Assembly: GCA_050084985.1 (NCBI GenBank)
Contig: JBITNC010000002.1
Coordinates: forward strand, 14,632,001 to 14,696,000
Reading direction: 5' to 3'
Source of the DNA: Nageia nagi
Taxonomy: Eukaryota; Pinophyta
DNA length: 64,000 bases
Positions 12,215 to 25,138 of this stretch are shown here, in pieces; positions within the stretch are counted from its first letter, which is position 1; the number at the start of each line of letters is the position of its first letter. The notes below the pieces were generated by a model, which worked only from the letters and a program-made list of their open reading frames with translations, had not been told where the DNA came from and made no database searches. The position numbers were made by a program, and so were the translations under genes.

Positions 12215-12910
12215 GAATTATTAGGAAACATGAAAAATTAAATTTTAGTTTGTTGTTTTTTTTTTAAATGAAATTACTAGGAAATATGGAATGTTGACTT
12301 TTAGTATGAGGGGTAATGGGTAGGTTATCTTTCTATTATATTCAAGCAAGTGTTTATATCTTTTACATGTATTTTTCTTGTATGGAATCGTAAGGAAATA
12401 TAAAAAGTTAATCTTTAGCATGAGGGGCAAGGAGTATCTTCTCCATCAAATTCAAGCTAGATTTTATATCCTTCACATGCATTTTTCTCTTATGGAATCA
12501 TTAGGAAACATGGAAAGTTAACCTTTAGCATGAGGGGTAATGGGCAGGGTATCTTTTCTATTAAATTCAAGCAAGATTTTATATCTTTTACATGTATTTT
12601 TGTTTTATGGAATCATTAAGAAACATGGAAAGTTAATCTTTAGTATGAGGGGCAACAGGTAGGAGTATCTTTTCCATCAAATTCAAGTAAGATTTTATAT
12701 CCTTCACATGCATTTTTCTTTTATGGAATCATTAGGAAACATGGAAAGTTAACCTTTAGCATGAGGGGCAACAAGCAGGGGTATCTTTTCGATCAAATTC
12801 AAGCAAGAATTACATCTTACCTCACCGTAGTTCACCTTTAGCATAAGGGTAACGAGCAAGGGTACATTTTCGATCATATTCAAGCAAGAATTACATCTTA
12901 CTTGATCGTA
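12215..12910 (+). repeat. Minisatellite, ~110-116-bp unit, about 6 copies
   Basis: Units start at about 12269, 12383, 12493, 12608 and 12724 (TGGAATCATTAGGAAACATG or variants). Each contains a TTTAGCATGAGGGG block, then ATCAAATTCAAGCAAGATTT and CATGCATTTTT. The last unit is followed by a shorter derived copy near 12836-12905. Spacing is 110-116 bases. The array begins immediately after the lectin fragment, possibly in what was its intron or flank. Confidence 0.9.
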
Positions 12911-13457
12911 TCACTATAACTATTGTGAATTATATACATCCAACCCAAGGGGGAGAGAATTGAATCTTGGACTCTCATTAACATACCCTTTCTCTCCTAA
13001 CTCCCTTAGTCATATGTTCTTAGATTTAAAATAGATACCAAATTGACACCAGGATAAGTAAATTTTAAATTTACATGCTATTATTTTTTATTTATAAAGG
13101 TAAATATTTTATCAAAAACTGAATTTTTTAGAGGATCTAAAACCTGTTACATGGATGACTATCTTGTTGCTGCCTAACTATTATTTGTATGTAGCTCAAA
13201 TGCAACCATATAATTATCAATTTACTCATTTATTTATTACAGTTGCATTTCTTATTCAAAAATTTATTACCATTTTACATAATTCTCATCAAAACCTCTA
13301 AAGAAATCATACGTCCTCTGAATCTGATTAGGTTCATTCTTTCATTTCTTTTCTATCGATTATGTCCTTTGCATGAGAAACTCTACTTATGTTCCTTGGT
13401 TGTCATTGGAGTCTCCACTCAAGATGTCAAAAGTACAGAGAGAGGATTCATCAAGCC
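12911..13457. other. No recognisable feature
   Basis: AT-rich sequence. An open stretch of 115 codons on the plus strand at 13243-13590 gives a hydrophobic, low-complexity translation with no recognised motif. I do not call it a gene. Confidence 0.5.
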
Positions 13458-13730
13458 TCAGTGTTTCCAATCCCAAGTAATTGTACCCTCAAATTCTTTG
13501 GAGATCGCTCTTTTCAAGACTCCTATTCGTACTCCATTACCTTTTGAAGGGCTCATAGATATTAATAAATTCATATGTAGGCACTTTTGAAGTATCAGTA
13601 TTTTCTCATTTAGGGTGTTGAAAAAGGGCTCCAGAGCACAAAATGCACTCGTCGAACTCTTCCTTGCCAACCTCCTCTTCGCTAGATACTTTATCTACCT
13701 TCGACTCCTCATGTGAAATCTAGGGCTCCG
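13458..13730 (-). other. Unidentified exon-like patch
   Basis: The minus strand from about 13730 gives an acidic open stretch (EESKVDKVSSEEEVGKEEF, then DECILCSGALFQHP). An overlapping frame at 13670-13458 encodes 70 residues starting MARKSSTSAFCALEP. Base composition is clearly richer in G+C than the surroundings, like the lectin fragment, suggesting an old host-gene piece. I do not recognise a family. Confidence 0.3.
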
Positions 13731-16000
13731 ATTGGGGGGATACTTGCACAGCACCCCCTTTGTAATCAACAACATTACATTCTATTGTTTTAAGATAAAC
13801 ATAGCATGAGGATTATTCTAACTTTAAAGTGTGAATCTATTTCAATATTTGGGGTTTATTTTAGTATTATTATTTAAACATGGATTGATTTTATTTGGTT
13901 CATTCAATTTCAAGATAATAAATGAAAATTTAATTAACTTGTTGATTTAGATGGATGTTTTCATCTTTGGAGTATTTTTGAATATGTTAAATATTTTTTG
14001 TGAATCTAAAAAAAAAAATTATAATATTTTTTCTCAAATTAAATTCAAAATTGAAAGGATTAAAATTTTGATTTTTGTTGGTCATATAGTTTATTTTATC
14101 TCAACTGATGTTATATAATATGCATATTAAAGATAAATAAAACATATTTAAGGAAGTTCAACATTTCATTTGAAACACTTGATCTTTTAACATCTAACTC
14201 ATATTTAATATGCTCCTTTATATTCTATAACTTATTCTATTATTTTTTTGTGATTTCACATCATATGAAATTATCCATTATCCTAAGGTATTCTTAATTT
14301 TGTTATTGACTTAACAAGGTTTTATTTCCATTAAGAAAATTATATCATCAAAGTAGACTTTTATTTTACGAAGTTTAATGTCAAGTTCAAGTTATAATTT
14401 TTTAAGTTTAGATGAAAGAGATATAACAAGCCTATAAGGAATATATATTATGGTATATAAAAGCTATGAACTAATATTTAGAGAACACCATTACATTCAT
14501 TGCAAAATATTATAAAATTCTTATAGGTTCAACATATTTATGAGTATGTTATCTCTTAAGAAATAAAGTAGTCTTGATATATTTAATACACTTATTTTTA
14601 TATCTCTCTCTTTATGTTCTATATTGGTATATCTTATCCTCAAATGGTTGAATTTCAGGTTAATGCCTACAAAATACCTTAATATACATGAGGTATGTGG
14701 GTGCTAAAATTTGTTAATAAGTTCTATTTGAGGCTTATATATTGATGCATAATTTCTTACATGGTATTTCATATGTAACTTTTGGGTTGATGTGCTCCAC
14801 CAATAATGATAAATCATTTTTTTATATTTCAAAATCCTCAATATAAATTTTTATTCTAAATTCCTATGTTGGAAACAAGAAAGCAAAACAAGATGAAAGT
14901 GGGTAACATTTTTTCCCTATATATTTAGGCCTTATAAAGAGCTTTGATGCCTCTTAATATGAACTTATAAGATAATTAATATTTTATTCCCTCTTTGCCA
15001 AGATATGGGGAATTCAGGTATTCAATTGGTATAGTTACTATGGAAGATCTTAATATATATCTACATAAATATGAGGAAGTCAACTATAAATAAGATGCTT
15101 GTATAAAGAATAAAGTTAATTAATAAGAATAATATTCGATATCATAATTAATAGATTATAAAAATAAGAAAGTAAATATAATAAAATATATAGAATAAAA
15201 GTAATAAAAATATACATTTTACTTGATATTATAATAGGCCTCTTTGAGAGGCAACCTCCCAATAAGAAAACTCAAGTAAAATATTCATGTTACTCATTGA
15301 CTTACATAAATACCCTTCTATAATAAATACATAATAAGTAGAGTATTTTCTTACACATATTTTCTTACTTATATATTCTATTATAAAAATAATTGACATG
15401 TGTTTACTCCCATATTCTCTTATAAAGATGAATGACATGCAAGCTAGATTAGCTATGTAACAATTAAATGCAAAGAACATAGTGTAAACCTAATGTTCCT
15501 CTACAAAAAAGCTCATTAAATGTAGTTGATTAGAAAATAACAAGAATACAAGCTAACTCATATGATGACCCTTGATAATGGGTGTATTTATGCTTGGCAT
15601 GATAATTCAATATTTGTTTTCTCTTCAATTGGATGTTTCACTTATTTGTACCTACAAGAGATAAGAAAAATACCTTTCAAATGGCTTTCAAGTGTAATAT
15701 ACACAACATAAGAGACTCCTTCCTAGAGTCCTTAGGACCTCAAGGCACTTGAGATAGAAAAAACTTTCTTGATGAAGTATGTAATACCTAAAAATGATTT
15801 TTTATATATCATAAACTTATATTTATGATATCTAGAGGAATTATTAATTAAAAGGTGCAAATATCAAGGATAATGTATGTATAAACGGAAGAGCGAGGCA
15901 TAGTATTCCCTATCAAATTCAAGTAAATAAATTTTTGGTGAGGGTACTATAGTATATAAAAATGAATTGATAAATAATCCATTAATATACCTACCAATAT
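13731..16000. other. Anonymous AT-rich DNA
   Basis: No gene, LTR pair or tandem repeat recognised. Short open frames here (for example minus 15480-15229) give low-complexity hydrophobic translations and are attributed to AT-rich composition. Confidence 0.5.
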
Positions 16001-17275
16001 AATATTTGTATTAATCAAGCAACCTTGCAAGCAAGAACGATCTTCTACATCCTTCAAATCTTCTAAATTATTCTAGAGAGGACCACCAATGATCTTTCTA
16101 AGAGGCAAAATAGATCTTTGATGATCCTATCAACTATTTTAGCACATAAGTAACTATAATACTGGGCCTTCCTCTTACATAGATATTTTATCTTGATGCA
16201 CTACTTTAAGTAGTGGTGATGCAATTTAGACTCTATGACCAACATAATAATCATACAATGATACAATATTATTGATAAAAGTGAAGATACCAATGCAATA
16301 AGAGTTACAATGCAATTGTAAGAAAATCTCATCGTGATGATAGCAATGGAATTGGTTATCCCATGAGGAGCGCCATCACTTGCTCAACTCAAAAAATAAT
16401 CCAACACAACCACTATCACAACTTCATAAAGATAGCTTTCCTACAACAAAACTTCAACCTTCTCTTCACTTGGATAATCACTAGCATAATACAACACTTG
16501 ATACACTTAAGATACTAAGACTCAAGACTCTTCACGCATATATAAACTTCTTCACAATTTCACAACTCACTCACAACTTCACAACTCACTCACAAATTTA
16601 ACTCAACTTGAATTTCACTTGATTCCCATTAAACTTGCTCTAGACTTTGCATTAAACTTGTGCTCAAATTACCTTACATTCCCATAGTACTTCTTTATTT
16701 ATAGGCTAGAGAAGATATCTAGATTTCTCTACAACTTGAATTTTAAACTACATTATATCTCCATCTCTAGAAATATCCAAACCACTTTTGAAATATCCAT
16801 GAGATTCCACATAAGCCTTTTCTAGAAACCCCTTTTAAATATCAACAACTACTTCCACATCATCACATACCCTTGTGCCACATAATCATATGGATAATTC
16901 TAGAAAATATGTCTTCTAGATATTACCCATGGATATTTCCTCCACTTAGCATTACTTACTTTCACCATTAACCTTTCACCATTTACTATTTACTATTTTA
17001 ATTCTTACTGGACATCACCAACTTAAAATCCCCTTAGTACACTTGTCCTACTAATCATTTTTACATCCCTATCTCTTTATGTGTTGTTATTCCATTGCAG
17101 TTGTAACTATAGTTTATTGGTGGATACCATTATCCCATTACAATTTTAACTATAGTTTATTGGTGGGTGTCATTATCTTGCACAACAAGATGGCTGTTAG
17201 GCTCTATTACTTATTGTGACACATACCATTTACATAGAAATACTATATATTTACTAAAAAAATTTAACAACAACA
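16000..17275 (-). repeat. Probable 3' LTR of Gypsy A (outer boundary unresolved)
   Basis: On the minus strand, the integrase stop (17298-17296) is followed by a purine-rich tract (complement of TCTTCTCCCCCTCCT, 17276-17290), and then TGTTGTTGTTAAATTT from 17275. This is the PPT-LTR junction arrangement. About 0.57 kb in, a TATA-like TATAAATAAAGAAG (complement, near 16700) could be the U3 promoter. A ~60-bp tandem duplication (ACTATAGTTTATTGGTGG, twice in 17100-17190) and short ACAACTCACTCACAACTTC repeats near 16560 lie inside. The lower end is a guess, because the 5' LTR is not present for comparison. Confidence 0.55.
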
Positions 17276-17290
17276 TCTTCTCCCCCTCCT
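17276..17290 (-). other. Polypurine tract of Gypsy A
   Basis: The minus strand reads AGGAGGGGGAGAAGA directly before the TGTTGTTG LTR start at 17275. It would prime plus-strand DNA synthesis. Confidence 0.65.
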
Positions 17291-17295
17291 AATTT

Positions 17296-18126
17296 CTACT
17301 CCATCCTCAAAGTAGAAAAGTATTCAATTGGGATCTTGAAAGTCTTCAAATTGTCATGGTTGACCCACTTGGGAATCATAATAACATCCAATTCTTCAAG
17401 TTTGTAAGTTCCATTATCATAAACGGCCACTATCCTATATGGTCTACTCCACTTTGGTAACAATGTACTCTATTTTCTCTTATGATACTCATAATAATAT
17501 ACCATGACTAGATCATTAACCTTGAATGGAGACCATTTCAATTTTTTGTCAAATACTCCTTTTGCTTAATTTTCTTCTTTTCAATAGTCTCATTAGCTTA
17601 TTGGTGCATCTATTCTAATTGCTAAAGCTACATTAATCCATCATCAATAGATCCTCCTTCATCTTTTCTTGTCCTTGATATAGTTCTTAAAGTTGGAACA
17701 TCAAATTCAATAGGCAAAATACGATCAATTCCATATACTAAATAGAAGGGAGAATACCTAGTTGATGTCTTTATTATAGCTTTGTATGCCCATAGCCCTG
17801 CATGAATCCTTTATCCCATGTATGTACCTACAATTCTACATCCTTAGCAAGTATTTGATATAATACATGATTAGTTCATTCTACCTAGCCATTCATGCTT
17901 AGCTGGTAAGTAGTTGCCTTCATATGCTTAATTACAAATGAACTTGTCAAATATTCTACTACCTCATTGATGAAGTGAGTTCATTTATCTATCACAATAT
18001 CTAATAGACATCCAAATCTTGTCACAATGTGCTCATACAAAAATCTTGCTACTTCTTCTATTAATGCTTCCTTTAATAGCCTTGCTTCTACCCACTTAGT
18101 CAAATAATTTGTAACCACAACAATAT
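17296..18126 (-). pseudogene. Gypsy A integrase core and C-terminal part
   Basis: The minus strand gives VVVTNYLTKWVEA, EEVARFLYEHIVTRFGC (Gypsy integrase around the first catalytic Asp, normally 'TDYLTKWVEA'; here TNY, so the Asp position is Asn), and near the end YDNGTYKLEEL and KWVNHDNLKTFKIPIEYF, followed by a stop at 17298-17296. The middle is frameshifted. An apparent open frame at 18172-17981 is chimeric: its first ~15 codons are LTR sequence of the element inserted at 18127. Confidence 0.8.
18122..18126. repeat. Target-site duplication AATAT (left copy) of the outer gag element
   Basis: AATAT directly precedes the LTR edge at 18127. The partner AATAT is at 37277-37281 after the other LTR edge. 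A 5-bp duplication is normal for LTR elements. Confidence 0.9.
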
Positions 18127-19281
18127 TGTAAGCCTCAAAATATCCTTCACAAACAAGAGGATAGGGCACCATTTAAAACAAAACCTCAAGGTCCAAAGAG
18201 TTTATTTGGTATATTTTTGAAAGAGTTAATCTTAGTGCTCAAATGGCCATGCTAAGGATGAAAGATGGTATATTCTTGAAATTCTTGATCCTAATATCTC
18301 TATGGAGATGTGCAAAATAAAATATGTTAAAGGGAAGCCTCTAACCATAAGTCCTTAATACCTTGTGTCCAATGAAGTAGGGCAAGCCCTGGCTCAAAAG
18401 GAGAGTAAGCTCCTTTGTCCACTTTCAAATGGATGAGAAAAAGACAAGGAATGATGCCTAAATGCAAGATGATATACTTTTTCCCTATGGCTAATAATAA
18501 ATGATATTGACAAATGCTAAATGATGTAACAAGAATGATAATAAGTGATAACAAATGATGAACTAAAGATGATTTAAGCCTAATTCATGAAAACACCCAA
18601 CAAATAACCAAGATAATGATATAAATACAAGATCTATGCCATAATCAATATCCAATATGCTTTACATAATGATAATTCCATAATGATTAAAAGGATATGC
18701 TCACATATACAAAAAGATACAACTATATGATGGATCTTTACAAATGCTTTGAGTCTAGAATAATATTAGCCTAAATGATGCCTAAATGTCAAACAAGCAT
18801 ATGCAAGTAAGCAAATATATGTCACAATGAAGGATACAAGTGTTTTTTAAGCTTTCTAAGACCTGCAAAACCCTCACACAAACAAGATATATGCATGTAT
18901 GTTCATAATTCACAAGAAATATACATCTAATCCACTCAAAGTGGGGTGAGACAACCTTGCAAATGCTAATCCATGGTGGATTTCTTGCAAAATCCTAACT
19001 AATGGTGATGTTTGCTCAATGTTGCTTGTTCATGTTCACCTTTATTCTATCAGTGCTATGCAAACTTAGAAAACTTTCATGAAAAATGATTTTTTTTTTC
19101 AAATGATGTCCTAACTTCCCTTTTATAAAAATGATAGTCCGAATCTTCTAGATGATTATGTAGTTATCTAGATAGTTATGATCTCAATATCATTTGGAGG
19201 ATTACACAGTCATCTAGATGATTAGGTTGTTTCATAATATTTATGTTTTAATGATCAAAATGTATTTTAGGGGTGTTTATA
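18127..19281 (-). repeat. 3' LTR of the outer gag element
   Basis: 1155 bases. On the minus strand it begins TATAAACACC (ancestral TGTAAACACC, as in the partner) and ends GGCTTACA. It aligns with the split 5' LTR. By eye the two differ by around a tenth of positions plus indels, clearly more than the inner element's LTR pair, which fits the nesting order. Confidence 0.88.
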
Positions 19282-19300
19282 GTTGCCCCCTTTTGAATTG
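19282..19300 (-). other. Polypurine tract of the outer gag element
   Basis: The minus strand reads TTCAAAAGGGGGCAAC directly before the 3' LTR. Confidence 0.75.
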
Positions 19301-21060
19301 ACCCTTGCAAGTATGCAATGATTAGTACAAAAACTCAAAATAAATGTAAAAGTTTTGGTTTATGAACAATGTTTGTATGATAATGTTCGATGATATTTTG
19401 TTAACCAAGATGGTTTATGGATGTGGACATGCAAACCTACTTAATGCTGAGAGATGAGTGCTAGATGATCTCAAAGATATGATCGATGTAGGATGACCTA
19501 GTTTATGGAAATATGTGAAAAAAGCTTGACTTATAACATGATATTCTCAATGATGTGACCATGATAAGGTTGATCTTACCCCATGTTTAATGGAAACAAA
19601 AGGGAATCTTATCCCATGTTTAATGGAAAATAAGAGATGACACCATGCCACCCCATGTTAAAAGGAAAGCAAATGGATACTAAAATTATGCCCTTACCCC
19701 ATGTTGAATGGTAAGTAAAGAAAGATTATCTTCACCCCATGTTGAATGCAAAGCAAAGGGAATGCTACTTTTTCCCTGCGTTTAATGGAAAGCAAAAGAG
19801 ATACACCCAACTACCATTCTTACCCCATGTTGAATGGAAAGTAAGGATAACAATGCCCATGATATGATCACAACACTAAAATGATAACTTTTCCCCAAGT
19901 AATGGTAAGCAAAGGGGTATGCTCAAGGATAATGCTATAAGATAAGGATATATGATATGTTTCTAATATGCTAGGATATGATGGCATTGACCTTAACTTG
20001 AGATATTAAAATACCTCATCTCTCAAATGATTTAAGATGGATGAATAAAGTGAAGCTAACAAAATATCATTGTTCATTGTTAAGTGCCCATTGATCATGA
20101 TTATGCTTTTTATTATTTTAATTTTAATTTTATATATATGTTAAGAAAATGACATGGCTATACAATGGATATGATAATGATGATACACACACTATGTACA
20201 AGGATACATGCATAAGGAGATGCCATATCTAGACTATGTGCAATGGCATATGCATACACAAGGCTACAATTTGACAATGATAAGATAACAAGATAACATG
20301 CAATCCAAACATGATGAGAGATGATTATTGCTCATTGATGAAGATTAACACAAGAAAAGAGATTTACCCATATTAATGCCATTATCATTTTCTCATAAGA
20401 CTATGTTTCCCTCAAAAACCATGATAGTCAATAATCTATGATCAATCCCAAAGGAATGATTCTAAGGAAAATTGATATTCTATCCCAAGTGGTTCTGTCA
20501 TCATTAGGAACAAGGTCTATAGATAATTATAATGATAAAGAGTTGAATAGACCTCAACAATACATGCCTATGATTTATGCACAAAATAAAGGCACACTTG
20601 ATGAAAACAAACAATCAAGGATAATGATGGTGTGCAAGACAAATAAACACAAGAGACAAAGATAAACAATAAAGAAATGAAAAAAAGACAAAGGCTCACA
20701 AAGTGGTATAAACAATGAAAAGACACAATGACATGATAATATGACAAAGATGTATGCCACAACATGATACATACAAAGATAGTGCTACCAATAGATAATG
20801 ATAAGGAAGCATCTGATAAGTTTAGGTGATGAGTGACTTTGTCCTACGTTAAATTTTTTACTAATGAAAAATGCAAAAGTGAAGTAAGCTCTAGTATCAA
20901 ATCCTATGATCTCAATATGATAATGGTCCAAGTTGTTGAAATAGTCGAAGTGATAATGCTCAAATGCCAAGATAAATAATAGCACTAAAGATAACAAAAA
21001 TACAAAAAAGATGGATAAAGTCAAAGAATTGGCTCAACCAATAAATTTGTAAGATGATGG
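19301..21060. other. Non-coding 3' part of the outer gag element
   Basis: Between gag and the PPT lies about 1.75 kb without pol similarity. It holds the degenerate short repeats at 19578-19910 and A-rich sequence. Open frames at 20438-21024 are low-complexity hydrophobic translations and are not called. Confidence 0.6.
19578..19910 (+). repeat. Irregular short repeat, about 8 copies of a ~30-base core
   Basis: The core TACCCCATGTTGAATGGAAA (variants) occurs near 19579, 19612, 19651, 19697, 19735, 19772, 19823 and 19893, often followed by GCAAAGGG. Spacing is uneven (33-70 bases). Confidence 0.75.
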
Positions 21061-23198
21061 GGAATACACACTATGATAAGCTTGATCTACATTTAAAGAA
21101 ACAATCACATGATTCGCATCATGCTTAGGAAAAGGATTATTGAAAATTCCCAAATTTTGATTGGGTGGTATGATTGTACTTCCTATTGATACTAGCCCAT
21201 TATTAATAAGATCTTGGATTTAATGTTTCAATCGCATGCATGCACTTGTGTTATGTTCTCTTTGCCTATGATACTAATAGAACTCATTCTCTTTATACCA
21301 AGGTCTTGTTGATGCCATTGGATTCTCTTTGATTTTGAGCAACATTAGACATTTGTTTGAAGCACCTTTTGTAGCATATCTAATAAACATTCACCCAAAG
21401 GAGTGAAGTTTCTCTTTTACTTTTGTTATAAAGGTGATTTCTCATTAAGTTGATCTTGTTCTCTTGTTCTTGGCTATGGTGGAGGTTGTGTTGCTATGAT
21501 TGATTACACTTGATTGACATCATAATATACTTGACTATTGTAGGGATTTTGATGTGCTTGATTGTTGTTGCCACTATCACTACACTTTTGATCATTATTG
21601 TTATTCTTCTTGTGTAATTAATGTCACTTGATTGTGTTTTAACCTCCTTTATAAGTTTTGCTTGCGATAATGCTTCTTCAAATATTTTGTGTTGTTGTAT
21701 TTGTAAGATTTGGGCAATATGCTTATTACAAATTCTTCCAAAAATTTTTATGAGCTCATCTTGTGGTAAGGTATATGGTAAATTAGTCACAATGGCCCTC
21801 CATATTACCACATAATCATTAATTGATTCATCCTCAAATTGTGATATTTTGTTTAAGTCTATGATAGATGCTTTTTTTCTTATGTTAATGGCACAATTGT
21901 TCAAGAATAACTAAAGCAATTATCCAAATGAGTAAATGCTATGTTGTGGCAAGTTGTTATACCTATCAAAAGCTTGGCCTGCTAGCATCATAGGAAACAT
22001 TTGTAACATAATACAATCATCATTCAATATGATATAGCAAGAGTATTTGAATTATCGTAAGTGTTCCCTTGGATCCTCTTTTCCTTTGAATTTTTCAATA
22101 CATGGTATCTCAAATCTAAAAGGGAATTGCTTGATTGGAACCAATGGCTTGATAGGTTCATTGATAATGTTATTATAGATTATCTTTCTTGAAGTTTGAT
22201 TAATGATCCTTTATTCCATGTCGTGTAACCTCTTTAAGATATCATCATTTATTGTTGGGGGATGTTGACTTGCTATATCTTGCATTTGATAATGTGGTTA
22301 ATGTTGATACATTTATTGATCCACATATTGCATTTGGTACCTTGGTTATTGGTATGTTGGTTGAGCCATGTTTTGGTTATATCCTTTAATTTGATCATGA
22401 TATGATGGAGCATGACATTATACCCTTTGAGGATCCATTTCATGAAAGTTACTTTGTATTTTGTTTTTTTGGTTTCGCTGATAGGAAGTATTAGTTTGAC
22501 CAACATAAGCAACTTGACATGATCACATTTGATTTGATATTCTCAAAGGCTTAAAACTAGATCAAACCCTTAGCTCATGAGAAGGAATATAATCTAACTT
22601 GATTAAAGGAATTAAAGGCTTCTCATGATAATGATATGTATATGAGCTTTGATCAATATTTTGTTGAGGCTTAGGTCTAGCTAGGGATTTACTTGATACC
22701 ACTTATTACAATTTATGAGATGGAACTTGATTCATTACAATGTGAGTGGAAGGAGACACACCAAAAGATAAAGGAACCATTGAAGAAGAAAAATAACATG
22801 GGGAATTGGTAGGTTCCATCCAACCCCAACCTTGTTTATAAGATGGTGAATGAAGCAAGTCATGACATTAAGGATCAAAATGATATGAAAGATCATCAAC
22901 TTGAGAAGGTTGTGGCATGCTTTGATTTTGAATTTGATTAAGTTGAAATTGCTCAAAAATTGATGCCAATTGATTTTGAACCATGATCCCTAAGAAAACT
23001 CTCCCTAGTATCTAAGGGGATGTTGCTAAATAAGGGATGATCAATGACCTCTAATAAGTGGGATGTGAGGGATGAAATAAAATGATGGGATGATGTACTA
23101 GGCAAAGATGGGGATCTAGATGGGGGTCTATTCTCATTCATATTGACAAAGATATCATCTAAACACTCAAAAGAATAAAGGAAAGGATTGGTGCTCAT
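21060..23198 (-). pseudogene. gag of the outer element
   Basis: The probable start is the ATG at 23198 (MSTNPFLYSFECLDDIFVNM). The N-terminal part holds Ser/Pro-rich RPPSRSPSLPSTSS and LFSNIPLDTRESFLRDHGS. The capsid-like piece at 21904-21494 has QFEDESINDYVVIWRAIVTN, then LPYTLPQDELIKIFGRICNK and ILQIQQHKIFEEALSQAKLI, a retrotransposon Gag pattern. A degenerate knuckle (YHRQREHNTSACMRL) lies near 21290-21240, followed by IQDLINNGLVSIGS and PNQNLGIFNNPFPKHDANHV. The pieces lie in different frames. The capsid part is clearly related to that of the inner element (PYTLPQxELxKxF, ILQIQ), showing two families of one lineage. Confidence 0.8.
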
Positions 23199-23299
23199 GG
23201 TGAGAGATAAAATAACACAACAAGGGAGGAAAATAATAAAAGAATAATAATACAATATCCCAATGGTGCCAAACAACTTAAAGCAAATAAACATAAAGC

Positions 23300-24779
23300 C
23301 TATTTTTTTTTTTTTTCTTGTTTTAGTGTATGCAAAGTTAATTCAAATAACTTATATGATAACCCTTTTCAAAAATATAAAGCCTATATGATCAAGATAG
23401 CAATGATGAAAGATAACAATGGTGACTTCTTATTTAGTTTCTTCTTGTTCAATTGACACTTATCTTGTTAATTAGGATTGATTTTAAAATGTAGTTGTAA
23501 ATTCTAACATAACCTTTTTTATGTTTCCCTAAATATGAATCTATTCAAGTGTTAACAAGGTAAGGATCAATCTCTAGGGGTTTAGAATATTTTGCAAGGG
23601 TACTTAGGTACCTATATGGCACACATCACTAGATAGAAAGGGGATCCTAACTCGATGATGAAATTTGAATATGGGTTAGGCTATGGGGATCAAGTCCATG
23701 TGCCCTATATACTCCCTAGGCTTATGAAGGATTATAATGCAATAATAAAATATGATGTGCAATCCTATAATGATATTCAATGCAATTACACCCCCAAATG
23801 CTTATCTTTTTAAAACAAAATCAAGGCACACCCACCCAAGTATGCTAAAATAAGAAATTACTTTTCTTTTCTTTTAAAATGGGAAATAATGCAAGTATAA
23901 CAATCCTTTGCATGCATCAAACAATCAATAAAGAGATCCCAATAATAATGAAACCCTTTTGCAAGATTTTAAATTTTAAACACCAAAGTAGATTTCAATG
24001 TGTATGAAATAATCCCCCTAATATGCAATGGAAAATTCACTAAAGAGTGGAAATCCTAGATGAAATTAGCAACCAAACTGTATGGACTAGGTGCTAAAAG
24101 AGACTCAAAGACTCACCCAACCAAGAACGTTCCTTCCCACTCTAAGTTTGATGGATGAGATGAAGATTACAAGCCTCTATGATAAAATCATCCACTACAA
24201 GGATGATTATGGTTATAGTTCCAATCATCCAGATGATCAGAAGTCATATAGATAACCATAATGTACTCAAAATTAAATGTTAAAACTAGAAATCTAAGCT
24301 AAAATAGAAATCCTATGACAAGGATGAAAATATGAATCTTATGACAAGGACACCCAAATTTATAAACCAAAATCAAAAGAAAATTGTTGTCACTAATACA
24401 GATGTGAAACTAAATGTAGAAATCATAAACAAAGAGCTCAAAATAAGTTGCAAATAGAATCACCCTAAAATGGGATGACTGCAGGATCATTTGGATGACC
24501 TACAAGTTGTTCTACAAGAGGGCAATTTATAGTCAAGGTCAACTTGTAGATAGATGATTTGTTCTAAATATAAAATGGGCCCTTGAGATTTTCATATTAG
24601 GTTATGTTCATGTTGATAGGTTATCCTAAAAATTTTAGCAAAAAATAATAGTAAGAACTCTTTGAAATAAGAAATGTCCAAAAATTAAGAAAACTTCAAA
24701 AATAAGATAAAAGGCTTAAGAATTTCTCTTTTATTTTTGAAGACTTAGGACTAGTAGGGTTCCACCATGATCACCATTT
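23300..24779. other. 5' leader of the outer gag element
   Basis: About 1.5 kb (minus orientation) between gag and the 5' LTR, non-coding. The end next to the LTR reads AAATGGTGATCATGG on the minus strand, so a PBS beginning TGG three bases after the LTR is plausible; the tRNA is not identified. ATCATCC/GGATGAT-type inverted motifs near 24185-24240 resemble those in the LTR. Confidence 0.5.
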
Positions 24780-25138
24780 TGTAAGCCTCAAAATATCCTT
24801 CACAAATAAGAAGTTAGGGTACACTTTACAACAAAACCTCAAGGTCTAAATAACTTGTTTGGTAGATTTTTGATAGAGTTAATCTTAATGCTCAAATGGC
24901 CATGTCAAGGATGAAATATGGTCTATTCTTGATATTATTGATCTTGATATATATATGGAGACCTAAAAAATAAAATATGTTAAAGGGAATCCTCTAACCA
25001 TAAGTCTTTAAGAACTTGTGTCCAATCAAGTAGGGCAAGCCCTAGCTCAAATGGAATAATGCCTAAATACAAGACGATATGGTCTTTCCCCATGGGTAAT
25101 GATAAATGATATTGAAAAATGCTAAATGATGTAATAAG
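24780..25138 (-). repeat. 5' LTR of the outer gag element, inner segment
   Basis: Matches the 18127 end of the 3' LTR (TGTAAGCCTCAAAATATCC start on the plus strand). It stops at 25138, where the inner element was inserted; similarity resumes at 36558. Confidence 0.88.
25134..25138. repeat. Target-site duplication ATAAG (left copy) of the inner element
   Basis: ATAAG precedes TGTAGACACTC at 25139. The partner is at 36553-36557. Confidence 0.92.

Noticed and set aside
17981-18172. A 63-codon minus-strand open frame that looks like one integrase protein with a leading Met
   Set aside because: The first ~15 codons are LTR sequence of the element inserted at 18127; only the part below 18126 is integrase. 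It is a chimera created by insertion.
19578-19910. Regularly recurring short repeats as a CRISPR-like array
   Set aside because: Units are degenerate, spacers vary from a few bases to about 40, and the setting is a plant retrotransposon.
20438-21024. Several 65-79-codon frames as genes
   Set aside because: Phe/Leu/Ile-rich translations from A/T-rich DNA inside the non-coding part of the outer gag element.
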